A stretch of 64,000 bases of DNA from Desulfobacteraceae bacterium (GCA_030613055.1 JAUWMR010000013.1:1-64000); one strand, 5' to 3'; numbered from the stretch's first letter, positions 54,900-63,740 are shown. Program-made: numbers and translations. Notes: generated by a model from the sequence alone, not told the origin.

Positions 54900-55505
54900 C
54901 TATTTCAGCTCCTTTTTCAAGGAAGCCATGGTTATTGATATGCTTTTTTTCAAGGTCGCCACCACATTTGATCCTAACAGGGCGCTTGCCTCAAAAGAAG
55001 GTGCCTTTAGTTGTGTATTGAGGTCTTTTCCGAGTATTTCAGGGGATAGCAGGGGGATGCCATGTTCTGAAAGATCAATCTTGTTATATTGCAGTACCAT
55101 GGGGATTTTGAAGATATTTTTTTTATAGGTGGACAGATTTTCCTGCAGGTTTTTTAACGAAAGGAGATTTTTTTCCCGCCTTACTTTCATGGAGTCTGCG
55201 ACAAACACAATACCATCCACCCCCCTCAACACCAATCTTCTGGTGGCATTATACTTAACCTGCCCGGGAACGGTATAAAGCTGTATTTTTACATCATATC
55301 CTTTTATTTTTCCGATGTCAAAAGGAAGAAAGTCAAAAAAGAGCGTTCGATCGCCATGGGTTTTAATGGCTACCATTTCCGTTTTGATACGAGCATTGAA
55401 TTTTTTGTAAATGTATTCCAGATTAGTTGTCTTCCCGCCCCTCCCAGGACCATAATAGACTATTTTTACTTGAACCTCTTTTTTTTTCAGATTCACAAAT
55501 GCCAT
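54900..55505 (-). CDS. MglA-like small GTPase
   Basis: About 201 residues from ATG 55505, with GAGGT upstream. P-loop GPGRGGKTTN at about 15-24, a switch II-like TVPGQVKYNATRR (Pro-Gly-Gln instead of Asp-x-x-Gly), and the G4 motif NKIDL. This is the MglA / ADP-ribosylation-factor-like bacterial GTPase group, which sets cell polarity and pilus position in Myxococcus. It is followed upstream in transcript order by a Roadblock protein, the usual MglB-type partner. Confidence 0.9.
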   Translation of the reverse strand: MAFVNLKKKEVQVKIVYYGPGRGGKTTNLEYIYKKFNARIKTEMVAIKTHGDRTLFFDFLPFDIGKIKGYDVKIQLYTVPGQVKYNATRRLVLRGVDGIVFVADSMKVRREKNLLSLKNLQENLSTYKKNIFKIPMVLQYNKIDLSEHGIPLLSPEILGKDLNTQLKAPSFEASALLGSNVVATLKKSISITMASLKKELK

Positions 55506-55569
55506 AACAATATACCTCAAGAACAAAATTCGCGCTTACCAGTGGAGAGCGGGACTGGGGATTAAATAC

Positions 55570-55956
55570 CTAAAGTATCACTTTTATTTTTTTAATAGCT
55601 TCGGCCACTTTCAGGCGCAAAAAGCCGAGAGACGTTTCCCTGCCGAAAATGGTTACAAGCAAAAAATCCGTCATTACTTTACTGAAATGTATGTTTTCTT
55701 TTTTACCCTTGTGGAACAGCAAGGAAAACTCGTTTTCACCAACAATTCTGGCCATAGCGCTTACAGCCCCGAAATTCCCAGCAGCCAGGGCTGCCAAAGA
55801 GTAAATATCATGCTCAATATCGCCGTTATCAAGATTAACAATGATATTGCCAGCCATATCAATTAGAAAAACACAATGAACCCCAAGATCAATGAGATCT
55901 TTTTGAAGGATTTCCTCCATACTGTCGAGCTCTTTTTGGCCAAGTGTGTAGTCCAA
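55570..55956 (-). CDS. Roadblock/LC7 domain protein (MglB-like)
   Basis: A 128-residue protein from TTG 55956 with GGAGG upstream. The Roadblock pattern is visible in VHCVFLIDMAGNIIVNLDNG, LAALAAGNFGAVSAMARIVGE and FLLVTIFGRETSLGFLRL (each part of the fold). It is a likely GTPase-activating or docking partner of the MglA-like protein encoded 65 bases downstream. Confidence 0.88.
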   Translation of the reverse strand: MDYTLGQKELDSMEEILQKDLIDLGVHCVFLIDMAGNIIVNLDNGDIEHDIYSLAALAAGNFGAVSAMARIVGENEFSLLFHKGKKENIHFSKVMTDFLLVTIFGRETSLGFLRLKVAEAIKKIKVIL

Positions 55957-56015
55957 TGTTCTGCCTCCTGGAAATGTTAGTTTCGCAAAAAATCCACGTA
56001 AGGCTTTCTGTATTA

Positions 56016-56717
56016 TTATTGATCACTAACGGTTTTCAGCCACACCCTCGCTTCCGTGCCACTGCCGCGACGACTTTCTATCTCTATCCGCCCACCCATG
56101 TTAAATAGGAGTCTGCGAGTGATAGGCAATCCCATGCCCATCTTACCCTGCTTGGTCGTAAAAAGGGGTATAAATATTTTTTGAGCATCCTTATTGTTGA
56201 TGCCAGATCCGTTATCTTTCAATAATATCAAGACATAACCATTATCTTTTACGGCTTTTACCTCTATTTTTGCATCTTTTTTTTCTTTTACTGCTTCGAT
56301 GGCGTTGTCGAGGATGTTAATCATAATCTGATTTATGGCTACACCATTTGCCTTGATAAGGCAGGGTTCAACTTCGAGATAATGGATGAGCCTGATATTG
56401 TCATTTTTCAGTTTGAGAGCGGCAATGTTCACAAAATGCTCCCAGAAAATGGGAAATTTTATGTTTTCCTGGTCTTCAACAATAAGATTGGAATAGGACT
56501 TCATTGCCTCAATCATTCTCTGTTGGCGCGTAACAAGCTCCGATACCCGACTCAGATAATTCTTTCTCTTTATATCGTCGAAATAGTCGTAGTTTTTTTG
56601 AAGTACATCAAGGGTGATCTTCAGTGAGTTTATGGAATTCCCCCATTCATGACGCAAAGTTGAAAAGATTTGTTCCAGATTCTCTATTAATTCAAGATCG
56701 TCTTTTGCTTGACCCAC
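56016..56717 (-). CDS. Small soluble histidine kinase
   Basis: A 233-residue kinase from GTG 56717 with GGGAG upstream. It contains only a phospho-acceptor helix (TLRHEWGNSINSLKITLDVL, His about 23) and a HATPase domain (N box in INILDNAIEAVKEK, DNGSGIN, MGMGLPITRRL). No sensor domain or membrane segment is visible, so it probably takes input from partner proteins in the operon. HEWGN in place of HE-x-x-N/P is a variant H box. Confidence 0.85.
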   Translation of the reverse strand: MGQAKDDLELIENLEQIFSTLRHEWGNSINSLKITLDVLQKNYDYFDDIKRKNYLSRVSELVTRQQRMIEAMKSYSNLIVEDQENIKFPIFWEHFVNIAALKLKNDNIRLIHYLEVEPCLIKANGVAINQIMINILDNAIEAVKEKKDAKIEVKAVKDNGYVLILLKDNGSGINNKDAQKIFIPLFTTKQGKMGMGLPITRRLLFNMGGRIEIESRRGSGTEARVWLKTVSDQ

Positions 56718-56851
56718 GTAAAGATATCTCCCTTTAATAATTATACCAATACGTTCGCCGTTTTATCAAGCTTATTTTAAATTTATTAACTGATTAGCTA
56801 TATTTCAGCAATTATATAATGGGTCGGCTGTTTTGAACTAATATTAAGTTG

Positions 56852-56978
56852 CTTAAGCAACCGCCCTAACACCTTGCTTAACTCTGTCATATCAAGCAGT
56901 TTGGTTAGATAGCCTTTGATAATTTATTTCGTTCGAGAATCAATGCCGTTGGGGCCTTGGATTTCCCCAAAGATGCGG
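56852..56978 (-). pseudogene. Decayed C-terminal fragment of a receiver domain
   Basis: Reading the minus strand gives ...GPNGID, a stop, then IIKGYLTKLLDMTELSKVL. This closely matches the end of the hybrid kinase at 42906-46583 (GPDGIDDWI, then [18 protein letters not shown]). An in-frame TAA interrupts it, the conserved K-P proline is changed to Leu, and there is no upstream receiver body. It is most simply a remnant of a related kinase or regulator gene. Confidence 0.7.
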
Positions 56979-57050
56979 GATCTTGCGAGCGGCACCTCGA
57001 CTTTAAAACGTTAGGATTAAGCAAAGAATCCGCGCCCAGAGGCTAGGAGT

Positions 57051-57611
57051 TCAGGGATTACAGGATTTCATAGCATGAAAAATTGCGCTAAACACATCGG
57101 TCAACCTCAGTATTCCAACGATCTCTTCGTCTCTGGTTACAAGGAGTGACTGGTGATTGCCCATGACCAACTGGTGAATTGCCTCACCCAATGAAGCGGA
57201 TTCCTGTATGTATTCGCCTTCCGCAGGCGTGTTCATGAATTCCGTTACCTTAATGTTAATTGCTTTACTGCATAAGCTGGTAACCGAAGCATCCCAGAGG
57301 GAATATCGATCCAGCATGGACTTCAGGAATTGGGGACTAAGACCGGAACGGGATAATGCTCCAGTTGGTCCTATCTCTCCATATTTTGGTTCTATTGCCC
57401 TGAGCACATCCAACTGGCTTATTTTGCCTACAATTTTATTGCTGTCATCATATACAAGTATTGCCCTGTGCAGATATTTATAGCGCGACCTGTCAATATC
57501 CTCCTGAGCCTTTTCCAGGGCCATAACTGCATCGAACAGGGTGGCCTCCATCGAAACGGTAGCATATTCTTCAAGAGGCACCATCAAGTCAGTTACGAGC
57601 ATTTTTTTCAT
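57051..57611 (-). CDS. CBS-domain pair protein
   Basis: A 186-residue protein with two CBS motifs: ATVSMEATLFDAVMALEKA to RAILVYDDSNKIVGKISQLDVLRAI (1-80, read in parts), and ESASLGEAIHQLVMGNHQSLLVTRDEEIVGILRLTDVF (read in parts, about 133-180). CBS pairs bind adenine nucleotides. There is no attached enzyme. The strong AGGAGG before the ATG is separated from the kinase operon by the decayed receiver fragment. Confidence 0.88.
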   Translation of the reverse strand: MKKMLVTDLMVPLEEYATVSMEATLFDAVMALEKAQEDIDRSRYKYLHRAILVYDDSNKIVGKISQLDVLRAIEPKYGEIGPTGALSRSGLSPQFLKSMLDRYSLWDASVTSLCSKAINIKVTEFMNTPAEGEYIQESASLGEAIHQLVMGNHQSLLVTRDEEIVGILRLTDVFSAIFHAMKSCNP

Positions 57612-57769
57612 GGGAACCCTCCTTTAATAAATTTGTATCAGTTGAGCGGTTTGGTCGCTAACCTACTGTAGGCGTGGCTTCAGCTGCGAACTCGTAAATT
57701 GATTTCATTTGAAAAACGTGTATAACCCAGTTCCTACAGGGGCAGAGGCAGTAAACGATTACCCTGAAT

Positions 57770-58372
57770 TCATCCGTTTATTAGACGAACAAGTATAGAA
57801 TCCGGGAAATAGTCAATAATATTGAGGCAGCCGTAATCCTGGTGCATATTGAAAATATTGGCGATGTCTAATCCCAGGGCCTTGCAGAGGATAATCCTGT
57901 TAACGCCGCCGTGAGCCACGATTGCAATATCGTTGCCGCTGTTGTCTGAAAGGATGTGTTCAAAGCAATCTGTGATTCTATTTGAAAAAAGACCAATTGA
58001 TTCTGCGCCTCCAGGAATCCGGTAGTTGACCAGATCTGCCTGGCGTTTTTTCAGCTCTTCGGGGAAACGGTTTTGTATGTCATTTAATGTCATTCCTTCC
58101 CAATCCCCAAAATACATCTCACGGAGTTCGCGCAGGGAAAAGACCGGAACGTCATGATAGCGAGCAATCAGGCTGGCGCTGGTTTTGGATCTTTTAAGAT
58201 CGCTCGAATAAATGGCCTTAAGATCGACCAGACGAAGACGCTCGGAAATTTGTTTTATCTGCATATTACCGACTTCAGTTAGATCCACATCTGTATGCCC
58301 GTAGACCGGAAAGTCCTGATAGCCGTCAATCTGACCGTGCCTGATCAAATATATCCTGCTAATTCGCTTCAT
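57770..58372 (-). CDS. Histidine phosphatase family protein (CobC/phosphoglycerate mutase-like)
   Basis: A 200-residue protein with the phosphohistidine motif LIRHGQIDG at about 9-17, LTEVGNMQI, IYSSDLKRSKTSA, and the late catalytic His in IAIVAHGGVNRI. The family includes alpha-ribazole phosphatase and various mutases, so the substrate is open. It stands alone on the minus strand. Confidence 0.88.
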   Translation of the reverse strand: MKRISRIYLIRHGQIDGYQDFPVYGHTDVDLTEVGNMQIKQISERLRLVDLKAIYSSDLKRSKTSASLIARYHDVPVFSLRELREMYFGDWEGMTLNDIQNRFPEELKKRQADLVNYRIPGGAESIGLFSNRITDCFEHILSDNSGNDIAIVAHGGVNRIILCKALGLDIANIFNMHQDYGCLNIIDYFPDSILVRLING

Positions 58373-58604
58373 ATTGGAAGATCATAGAGAGTCAAAATAC
58401 CTATGTCAATGAAATTGGTCTTTATATAAGTCGTTGAATATTGTATAAGGTTGGCGGTCCTGTATGCCCGTGCATGCAATATGGCAGGGCCTTTATGAAT
58501 GAATTCAGGTAAATTTGTATCTATTTGATTTTATTTCGATTTTAAAACCATGTCCTTACCCGCATAGCGGGATCTTCGATGGGCGTGGATGCTTTACTAA
58601 AGAC

Positions 58605-58630
58605 TACAGTACAGTACAATACAGTACAGA
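58605..58630. repeat. Five-base tandem repeat (ACAGT)
   Basis: Five consecutive ACAGT-type units (one reads ACAAT, the last ACAGA) directly upstream of the small gene at 58648. The region lies about 18-43 bases before its ATG, so unit number could change promoter or ribosome-site spacing. Confidence 0.7.
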
Positions 58631-58647
58631 GGGGCTGGAAGCATAGC

Positions 58648-58929
58648 ATGTCAACGCCTCAAAAGGATTGTTTCGGTATTTTAGACAGGGTTTTTCCCAT
58701 GGGCAAGAAGGGCTTGAGAGAAGTTGTACCGGGCTGCTTTGATTGCCCTGACAAAAAGGCATGTCTTGAGGCGGCTCTGCTGACAGGGGAAGGTCTTGCC
58801 TTTAAAAGCGAGGTTCTCGATCGTGTTCCTGCCAACGGGCTGGCTGGACGGCTCAGGCGGTGGTCGGAAAAAAAAACGCTCAGTAAACTCATGAAAAAGG
58901 AACACTATAGAAAAAATATGACAGGATAA
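58648..58929 (+). CDS. Small Cys-containing protein, stop codon in a repeat
   Basis: About 93 residues from ATG 58648, with GGAAG about 8 bases upstream. A GTG at 58579 would cover the tandem repeat and lacks a site. A conserved-looking core has a Cys near the start (QKDCFGILDRVFPMGKKGL) and PGCFDCPDKKACLEAAL, suggesting metal binding or redox chemistry. The basic C-terminus ends in NMTG, whose last codons and TAA are the GACAGGATAA end of a dispersed repeat, so the original C-terminus may be lost. I do not know the family. Confidence 0.62.
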   Translation: MSTPQKDCFGILDRVFPMGKKGLREVVPGCFDCPDKKACLEAALLTGEGLAFKSEVLDRVPANGLAGRLRRWSEKKTLSKLMKKEHYRKNMTG

Positions 58930-59355
58930 CAGGATTAACTGGATTAATTTAATCTTGTTGATCAAAATACATATCCTGTTTAAAAAAATATGTGTCTTCT
59001 TGAAATCTAACGGTATTCTATATGTTATCAGATAAGCCGGTATTCTGCGTAGCGCAGGGCTTTGCAACCGCAAGGCTTTAGCTCTACCTGTAACATGGCA
59101 ATGCTAATGATGTGCCTACCTTTATCTATGATATTTGAAAAGGACGCATACGTTTTATATCAGATCAGTTGGCGCTCATTCCTGAATGAGCCAATTTATG
59201 ATTTAATTGGCTAAATCGTTGCAAAAGATGGATATTGTTGTAACACTGGATTTTTGGAAGGATGTACAGGATCAAAAAATCGTGTTTATCCATGCCTGCC
59301 CCGCGGAACGCGGGGTAATCCTGTCTAAAGTTTTAATAGGTGAACTATTATAAAA
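58930..59355. repeat. Spacer with several dispersed repeats
   Basis: It begins in a GACAGGATAACAGGATTAAC sequence (from 58920, the same end motif as the MITE). It contains a CGTAGCGCAGGGC...TTTAGC repeat at 59048-59090 and a CTCATTC/GAATGAG hairpin with TTGG/CCAA flanks at 59169-59194. It ends with a CCCCGCGGAACGCGGGG hairpin and AATCCTGTC near 59300-59325. The interior does not match the MITE copies. No gene is seen. Confidence 0.6.
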
Positions 59356-60192
59356 ATGAATGTAGAACTTATTTGTCCATTCTGCCATTTTTCAAAAAAT
59401 GTCCCGAGGGAAAAGATACCCGCGCACGCCAAATGGGCGACATGTCCCAAATGCGGTCAGCGGTTTAAGGTTTTTATAAAAGAGCGGGCTATCGATGCTA
59501 ATAAAAAGGGAACCGGCATGGCCCCGGAGTCCCAGGGAGCAGAACTGGAACCAGAAAAGGAAGTCCGCCGCACGGGTGCGCCCTGGGAAAACCGAAATGA
59601 ACTTGGCTTCTGGCAGGGGATATTTAAAACTTTAAAGGCCGTGCTTTTTTCCCCTGAAAAGCTCTTCAAACAATTAACCTGCAAAGACGGGATTAAGGAA
59701 CCGCTTGCCTTTGCCCTTCTGGTCGGGTCCATCGGGAGAATGTTCGGTTTTTTCTGGCAGTTTTTACTCCTTTCCGGAACTCTGCTATCCACAGGAAAGT
59801 TTTTCTTTGGCCAATCATCCGCCGGCTTTATTTTCCTGATCGTGATGGTTTTTATCCCTGTTTTCGTAATCATAAGCCTGTTTATTTACAGTGGTATTTT
59901 TCACGTTCTTTTGCGTATTGTAGGGGCAGGAAAAAACGGATTTGAGGCTACCTTCAGGGTGTTGTCTTATGCCCAGGCTGCCCAGGTCTGGGTCCTTATT
60001 CCTTTTGTCGGTACCTGGATCGGTGGTATATGGCAGCTTGTCGTTCAGATAATAGGATTGCGTGAGATTCACGAGACATCTTACTTGAGGGTAATTATCG
60101 CGTTTTTAATACCGGTGGCCTTTATTTTTCTTGTAGTAATGGCAGTTGTTTTTCTTCTGCTAATTTTTATGAACAGGCAATTGATTGGTTAA
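59356..60192 (+). CDS. Zinc-ribbon and Yip1-domain membrane protein
   Basis: A 278-residue protein. The N-terminal zinc ribbon has CPFCHF and CPKCGQRFKV (Cys-x-x-Cys pairs). A charged linker follows, then a Yip1-type membrane domain with several hydrophobic segments (FIFLIVMVFIPVFVIISLFIYSGIFHVLL read in parts; VIIAFLIPVAFIFLVVMAVVFLLLI read in parts). There is a Yip1-typical FRVLSYAQAAQVWVLIPFVG segment. The function is unknown. It is followed by the helicase after 12 bases. Confidence 0.85.
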   Translation: MNVELICPFCHFSKNVPREKIPAHAKWATCPKCGQRFKVFIKERAIDANKKGTGMAPESQGAELEPEKEVRRTGAPWENRNELGFWQGIFKTLKAVLFSPEKLFKQLTCKDGIKEPLAFALLVGSIGRMFGFFWQFLLLSGTLLSTGKFFFGQSSAGFIFLIVMVFIPVFVIISLFIYSGIFHVLLRIVGAGKNGFEATFRVLSYAQAAQVWVLIPFVGTWIGGIWQLVVQIIGLREIHETSYLRVIIAFLIPVAFIFLVVMAVVFLLLIFMNRQLIG

Positions 60193-60204
60193 GGAAATTA
60201 AATT

Positions 60205-62370
60205 TTGGCCAACAAGATCAATTATCAGGATGTTCTGAATCCAGCCCAGCTAAAAGCGGTTATGACCCTAAACGGCCCTGTTCTGGTCATTGCAGGGGCA
60301 GGGAGCGGGAAGACCAGGACATTAGTTTATAGGGTTGCGCGGCTTGTTGAATCAGGGATTCCTCCGGAGGCAGTCCTGCTCCTTACTTTTACGCGAAAGG
60401 CCGCCCAGGAAATGCTTAACAGGGCGTCCGGCCTTTCAGATGCAAGGTGCAGTTTTGTGTCCGGGGGGACCTTTCATTCCCTTGCTCATCGGGTGCTGAG
60501 AATTCATAGTGAGCTTTTAGGATATTCAAACACATTCACGATATTGGACCGGTCAGATATGGAAGAGGTGATCCGGTCCCTTATTCCCGGGCTTGGAATA
60601 CCAGAGGGCGCCCCCAGGTTTCCGAAACCGAGAACCCTCGCCAATATTCTGAGCAAGGCCGCAAACATTCAGCAACCGATTAGCGACTTCATAATCAAAG
60701 AATACGGGCAATTTCTCGAGTTTATAAGACCGGTAAACACCTTAGGAAAGCTTTATCAGGATTATAAAAACACCAATCAACTCATGGACTATGATGATCT
60801 TATCCTGAACTTGCGGAAGGTTCTTGCGGAAAATGAACAGGTCAGGAGGAATCTGAGCCAGCAGTACGCCTATATTATGGTGGATGAATATCAGGATACA
60901 AATGCCATTCAGGCGGATATCGTAAAGTGGCTTGCGCATGAACATAAAAATATCATGGTTGTAGGGGATGACTCCCAGTCCATATATTCTTTCAGGGGCG
61001 CCAATTACAGGAATATGTTTGATTTTTCGACACAATTTCCAGGGGTCACGATTGTCAAGCTGGAAGAGAACTACCGTTCTACACAGCCTATTCTCACATT
61101 TACAAATGCCCTGATGGATCGGGCAACTGAAAAATATACCAAGTGCCTTTTCACTAAACGCACAGGGGGAAGCAGCCCAAGGCTTGTTGACACAAGAACA
61201 GAGCCGGAACAGGCAAGATTTGTTTGCCGTTATATCCTGGAACAGATACAGCAGGGACGATCCATTAAGGACTTTGCGGTCCTGTTCAGGGCAGGTTATC
61301 ATTCCTTTGAATTAGAGGCGGAACTGACCCGTCAGGGTTTCCATTATGTCAAATACGGTGGCTTCAAGTTCTTGGAATCCGCCCATATCAAGGATTTTCT
61401 TGCTCATCTGAGGGTGGTGGTCAACTGGAACGATGCCATAAGCTGGGCTCGCATTCTGAGGCTTATTAAAAATGTCGGGCACAGGAAGAGCCAGGGCATC
61501 ATTAGCTGGATGAAAGCGAACGGGATTTCCCCTGATCAGCTTGGTGATTGGCCCGGCGCGGGCAAAGGGGATAGAGGTCTAAAGGCGTTAGCCAGGCTCA
61601 TTTCTCGCTTGATGTCAAAAAATTTGAAACCGGAAAAGGCGGTAGAGCATGTAATGGTGTATTATCGTCCCATTTTAGAATCAAAATTTGACGATTTTCC
61701 GAGGCGAGAAAGGGAACTGGAACAATTGATTCCAATGTCGGGTCGCTATAAAAAATTGAGGGGGTTTTTAGACGACCTGGTTTTGGAGCCCCCAACAAGC
61801 TCTGCGGATATCAACACCGGGGAAAAAGCCGAATCGCTTACACTTTCCACGGTTCATTCTGCAAAGGGGCTTGAGTGGCCGGTGGTTTTTATTATCTGGG
61901 TGATGGAGGGACGGTTCCCCGCGTCCAGGGCATACAGCAACCCCATGGATCTGGAAGAAGAACGCCGTCTCATGTATGTAGCAGCTACCCGGGCCAGGGA
62001 TCAGTTGATCATGTGCTATCCCGGCCAGGAATCAGTGCCTTTGTGGTCTAGTTTTGGAAGTGCGGAGAGAGGCTATAGAAATGGTTTATCTTCCTTTATA
62101 CAGGGCCTTCCGGAAGAAATTATTTCATATGAATCTGCCGGATGTCATGTAAAGACGCGTGATAGTAAATGGAAGAAAAGCCCTTATGGCTTCAGGAAGG
62201 AAAAGAGGAAATCATCCGGGGGAATATCCATGGGAGACAGGGTCAGCCATCCGGCATTTGGTCCTGGCGTTGTCTCAAGATTAATAGCCAAAGATAAGGT
62301 TGAAGTCCTGTTCAAAAATGTGGGGAGAAAGCTCCTCCATCTGGAGTATACTACCCTTGAAAAGATTTGA
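60205..62370 (+). CDS. UvrD/PcrA-type superfamily 1 DNA helicase
   Basis: A 721-residue helicase from TTG 60205 with AAGGA nine bases upstream. It has motif I GAGSGKTRT, Ia LLTFTRKAAQEM, II VDEYQDTN, III GDDSQSIYSFRGA, IV LEENYRST, V LSTVHSAKGLEWPVVF, and VI YVAATRARDQL. A C-terminal domain binds RNA polymerase or other partners in relatives (GDRVSHPAFGPGVV, typical of PcrA/UvrD ends). It unwinds DNA 3'-5' in repair. The N-terminus starts directly at the Q motif (LNPAQLKAVM). Confidence 0.95.
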   Translation: MANKINYQDVLNPAQLKAVMTLNGPVLVIAGAGSGKTRTLVYRVARLVESGIPPEAVLLLTFTRKAAQEMLNRASGLSDARCSFVSGGTFHSLAHRVLRIHSELLGYSNTFTILDRSDMEEVIRSLIPGLGIPEGAPRFPKPRTLANILSKAANIQQPISDFIIKEYGQFLEFIRPVNTLGKLYQDYKNTNQLMDYDDLILNLRKVLAENEQVRRNLSQQYAYIMVDEYQDTNAIQADIVKWLAHEHKNIMVVGDDSQSIYSFRGANYRNMFDFSTQFPGVTIVKLEENYRSTQPILTFTNALMDRATEKYTKCLFTKRTGGSSPRLVDTRTEPEQARFVCRYILEQIQQGRSIKDFAVLFRAGYHSFELEAELTRQGFHYVKYGGFKFLESAHIKDFLAHLRVVVNWNDAISWARILRLIKNVGHRKSQGIISWMKANGISPDQLGDWPGAGKGDRGLKALARLISRLMSKNLKPEKAVEHVMVYYRPILESKFDDFPRRERELEQLIPMSGRYKKLRGFLDDLVLEPPTSSADINTGEKAESLTLSTVHSAKGLEWPVVFIIWVMEGRFPASRAYSNPMDLEEERRLMYVAATRARDQLIMCYPGQESVPLWSSFGSAERGYRNGLSSFIQGLPEEIISYESAGCHVKTRDSKWKKSPYGFRKEKRKSSGGISMGDRVSHPAFGPGVVSRLIAKDKVEVLFKNVGRKLLHLEYTTLEKI

Positions 62371-62381
62371 GGAGTAAGGGT

Positions 62382-62654
62382 TTAGGTGTCTTGCACAGCG
62401 GTTTTATAGCCTGTAGTCGCTATTTCGGCAGGTACAATGACTTCGATACGATCGCGCTGGATATTCAGGAAGGGCGCGTTAAAGATTCGGCGGCCTTCAC
62501 GGTCTGTTACCTCTGCTTCAGTAAGGGCGATAAACGATTTGGCATCGACAATATAATCGGTCAGACGTGCACCAGTCACCAGATTGATTTTGCCTATAAT
62601 GCGGTAGTGCCCAGTCAGGATCAAGACTTTTGTTTTGTCTTTGGATTGATTCAT
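62382..62654 (-). CDS. Small beta-rich protein (DUF6812-like)
   Basis: About 90 residues from ATG 62654 (GGGG upstream). An ATG at 62672 is possible. The pattern KVLILTGHYRIIGKINL, LTDYIVDAKSFIALTEAEV and NIQRDRIEVIVPAE matches DUF6812, a small strand-rich domain of unknown role. It is convergent with the helicase gene (11-base gap), which argues it is real, not an antisense artefact. Confidence 0.75.
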   Translation of the reverse strand: MNQSKDKTKVLILTGHYRIIGKINLVTGARLTDYIVDAKSFIALTEAEVTDREGRRIFNAPFLNIQRDRIEVIVPAEIATTGYKTAVQDT

Positions 62655-62724
62655 GGTTTGGTACCCCATCATTGCATTATTCTATAGACTTCCATAAAAA
62701 GATTTTGGCTGCGTTACTCTTCTT

Positions 62725-63405
62725 TTACTGCGACGAGCCTGTTACCAGAATAATATCAAATCTTGACGACCAAGTTAAGGGTTTTAAGATTGGATTATAG
62801 CCAAGATCGGTATGAAGACGTCTTGCCTCGTCCACGACGTTGGCCGCATAAAATATTACACTTGTCTTGAAGGTTGCACGGGGCGCACGGTCGATCATCT
62901 GGACCCTGTAACCCATGTCCCCGAGCTGTTTTGCCATCCTTTTTGCCGAATTCAAATTCCCATCCCCAGAGAGGACTTTTATATTTAGTCTTCCTATATC
63001 TTTTTTAACTTTATGTAATACAGGGGGCGGGGGCTCCTCCTTGACTTGAATCCCTGCCAGCATTTTTTCGAGTCTTTCATTTTCGGCGCTTAGGCTCTGG
63101 AGATCCTCTCTCAGTTTGCCCATTTCCTGGACTAAGGATTTATTTTCGTCTCTGGCTTTCGTGATCTCATTTTTGTCTACGGCCTTTGGGAGCTGCTTCT
63201 CCTGCATTTTTAAGGTATCAATCTGTCTATTTAATCTCGCATTTCTCGCTTTTTGTCTTTTCAGCTCGGTGTACATTTCGTCCTTGCTCATCCTGAATGC
63301 GGCCTTCTCATCTTCTGTGCTGCTATCAAGATATTCAAGGGTAGCACAGCCTGGTAAAATAAGGCCGAGGGACAAAACTAATATAATTGTATTGGCGCGT
63401 AACAT
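62725..63405 (-). CDS. Lipoprotein with coiled coil and LytR C-terminal domain
   Basis: About 226 residues from ATG 63405, preceded by GGAGGG. An earlier in-frame start at 63447 has no site. Signal with lipobox ILPGC, a long coiled coil (about 45-130, KAAFRMSKDEMYTELKRQKA onward), and a LytR_C domain (about 135-226: LNIKVLSGDGNLNSAKRMAKQL read in parts, VIFYAANVVDEARRLH). LytR_C domains bind cell-wall or polysaccharide partners. It is divergent from the gene at 63741. Confidence 0.82.
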   Translation of the reverse strand: MLRANTIILVLSLGLILPGCATLEYLDSSTEDEKAAFRMSKDEMYTELKRQKARNARLNRQIDTLKMQEKQLPKAVDKNEITKARDENKSLVQEMGKLREDLQSLSAENERLEKMLAGIQVKEEPPPPVLHKVKKDIGRLNIKVLSGDGNLNSAKRMAKQLGDMGYRVQMIDRAPRATFKTSVIFYAANVVDEARRLHTDLGYNPILKPLTWSSRFDIILVTGSSQ

Positions 63406-63510
63406 TTTTCCCTCCAGTTTGATAAATCTGTATCGGTTGTCTTTCATTTTCTAAATATTTATTATACATGCCAATAGAATAGATCGTCAAGTGGAGATTT
63501 TAATCCTCTG

Positions 63511-63557
63511 CAATTTGGACACTATTGAGGCTGACAGCCTCAATAGTGTCTAAATTG
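63511..63557. repeat. Near-perfect 47-bp palindrome
   Basis: A 23-bp arm at 63511-63533 (CAATTTGGACACTATTGAGG start) is inverted at 63535-63557 with one G/T-type mismatch and a one-base loop. It lies in the divergent spacer between the lipoprotein gene and the gene at 63741. There is no T-run, so it is not a simple terminator. It could form a cruciform or bind a dimeric protein. Confidence 0.8.
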
Positions 63558-63740
63558 CGGTTGACATGCAGACGGATTTGTCTTAATATACATTTTATAT
63601 TAGTTTTTCCAGAGGGATAGTTAATATCCGGATAAGCACTCTATATGTTGAGGCAATAAATATTCAATGTCCAATATTTAATATCCAATGATTAATATCC
63701 ATAATGCTCTCCATAAACTCTTGTCCCAGGAGAACCAAAA

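Noticed and set aside
60742-61302. 186-residue minus-strand open frame
   Set aside because: Antisense to the helicase core between motifs II and IV.
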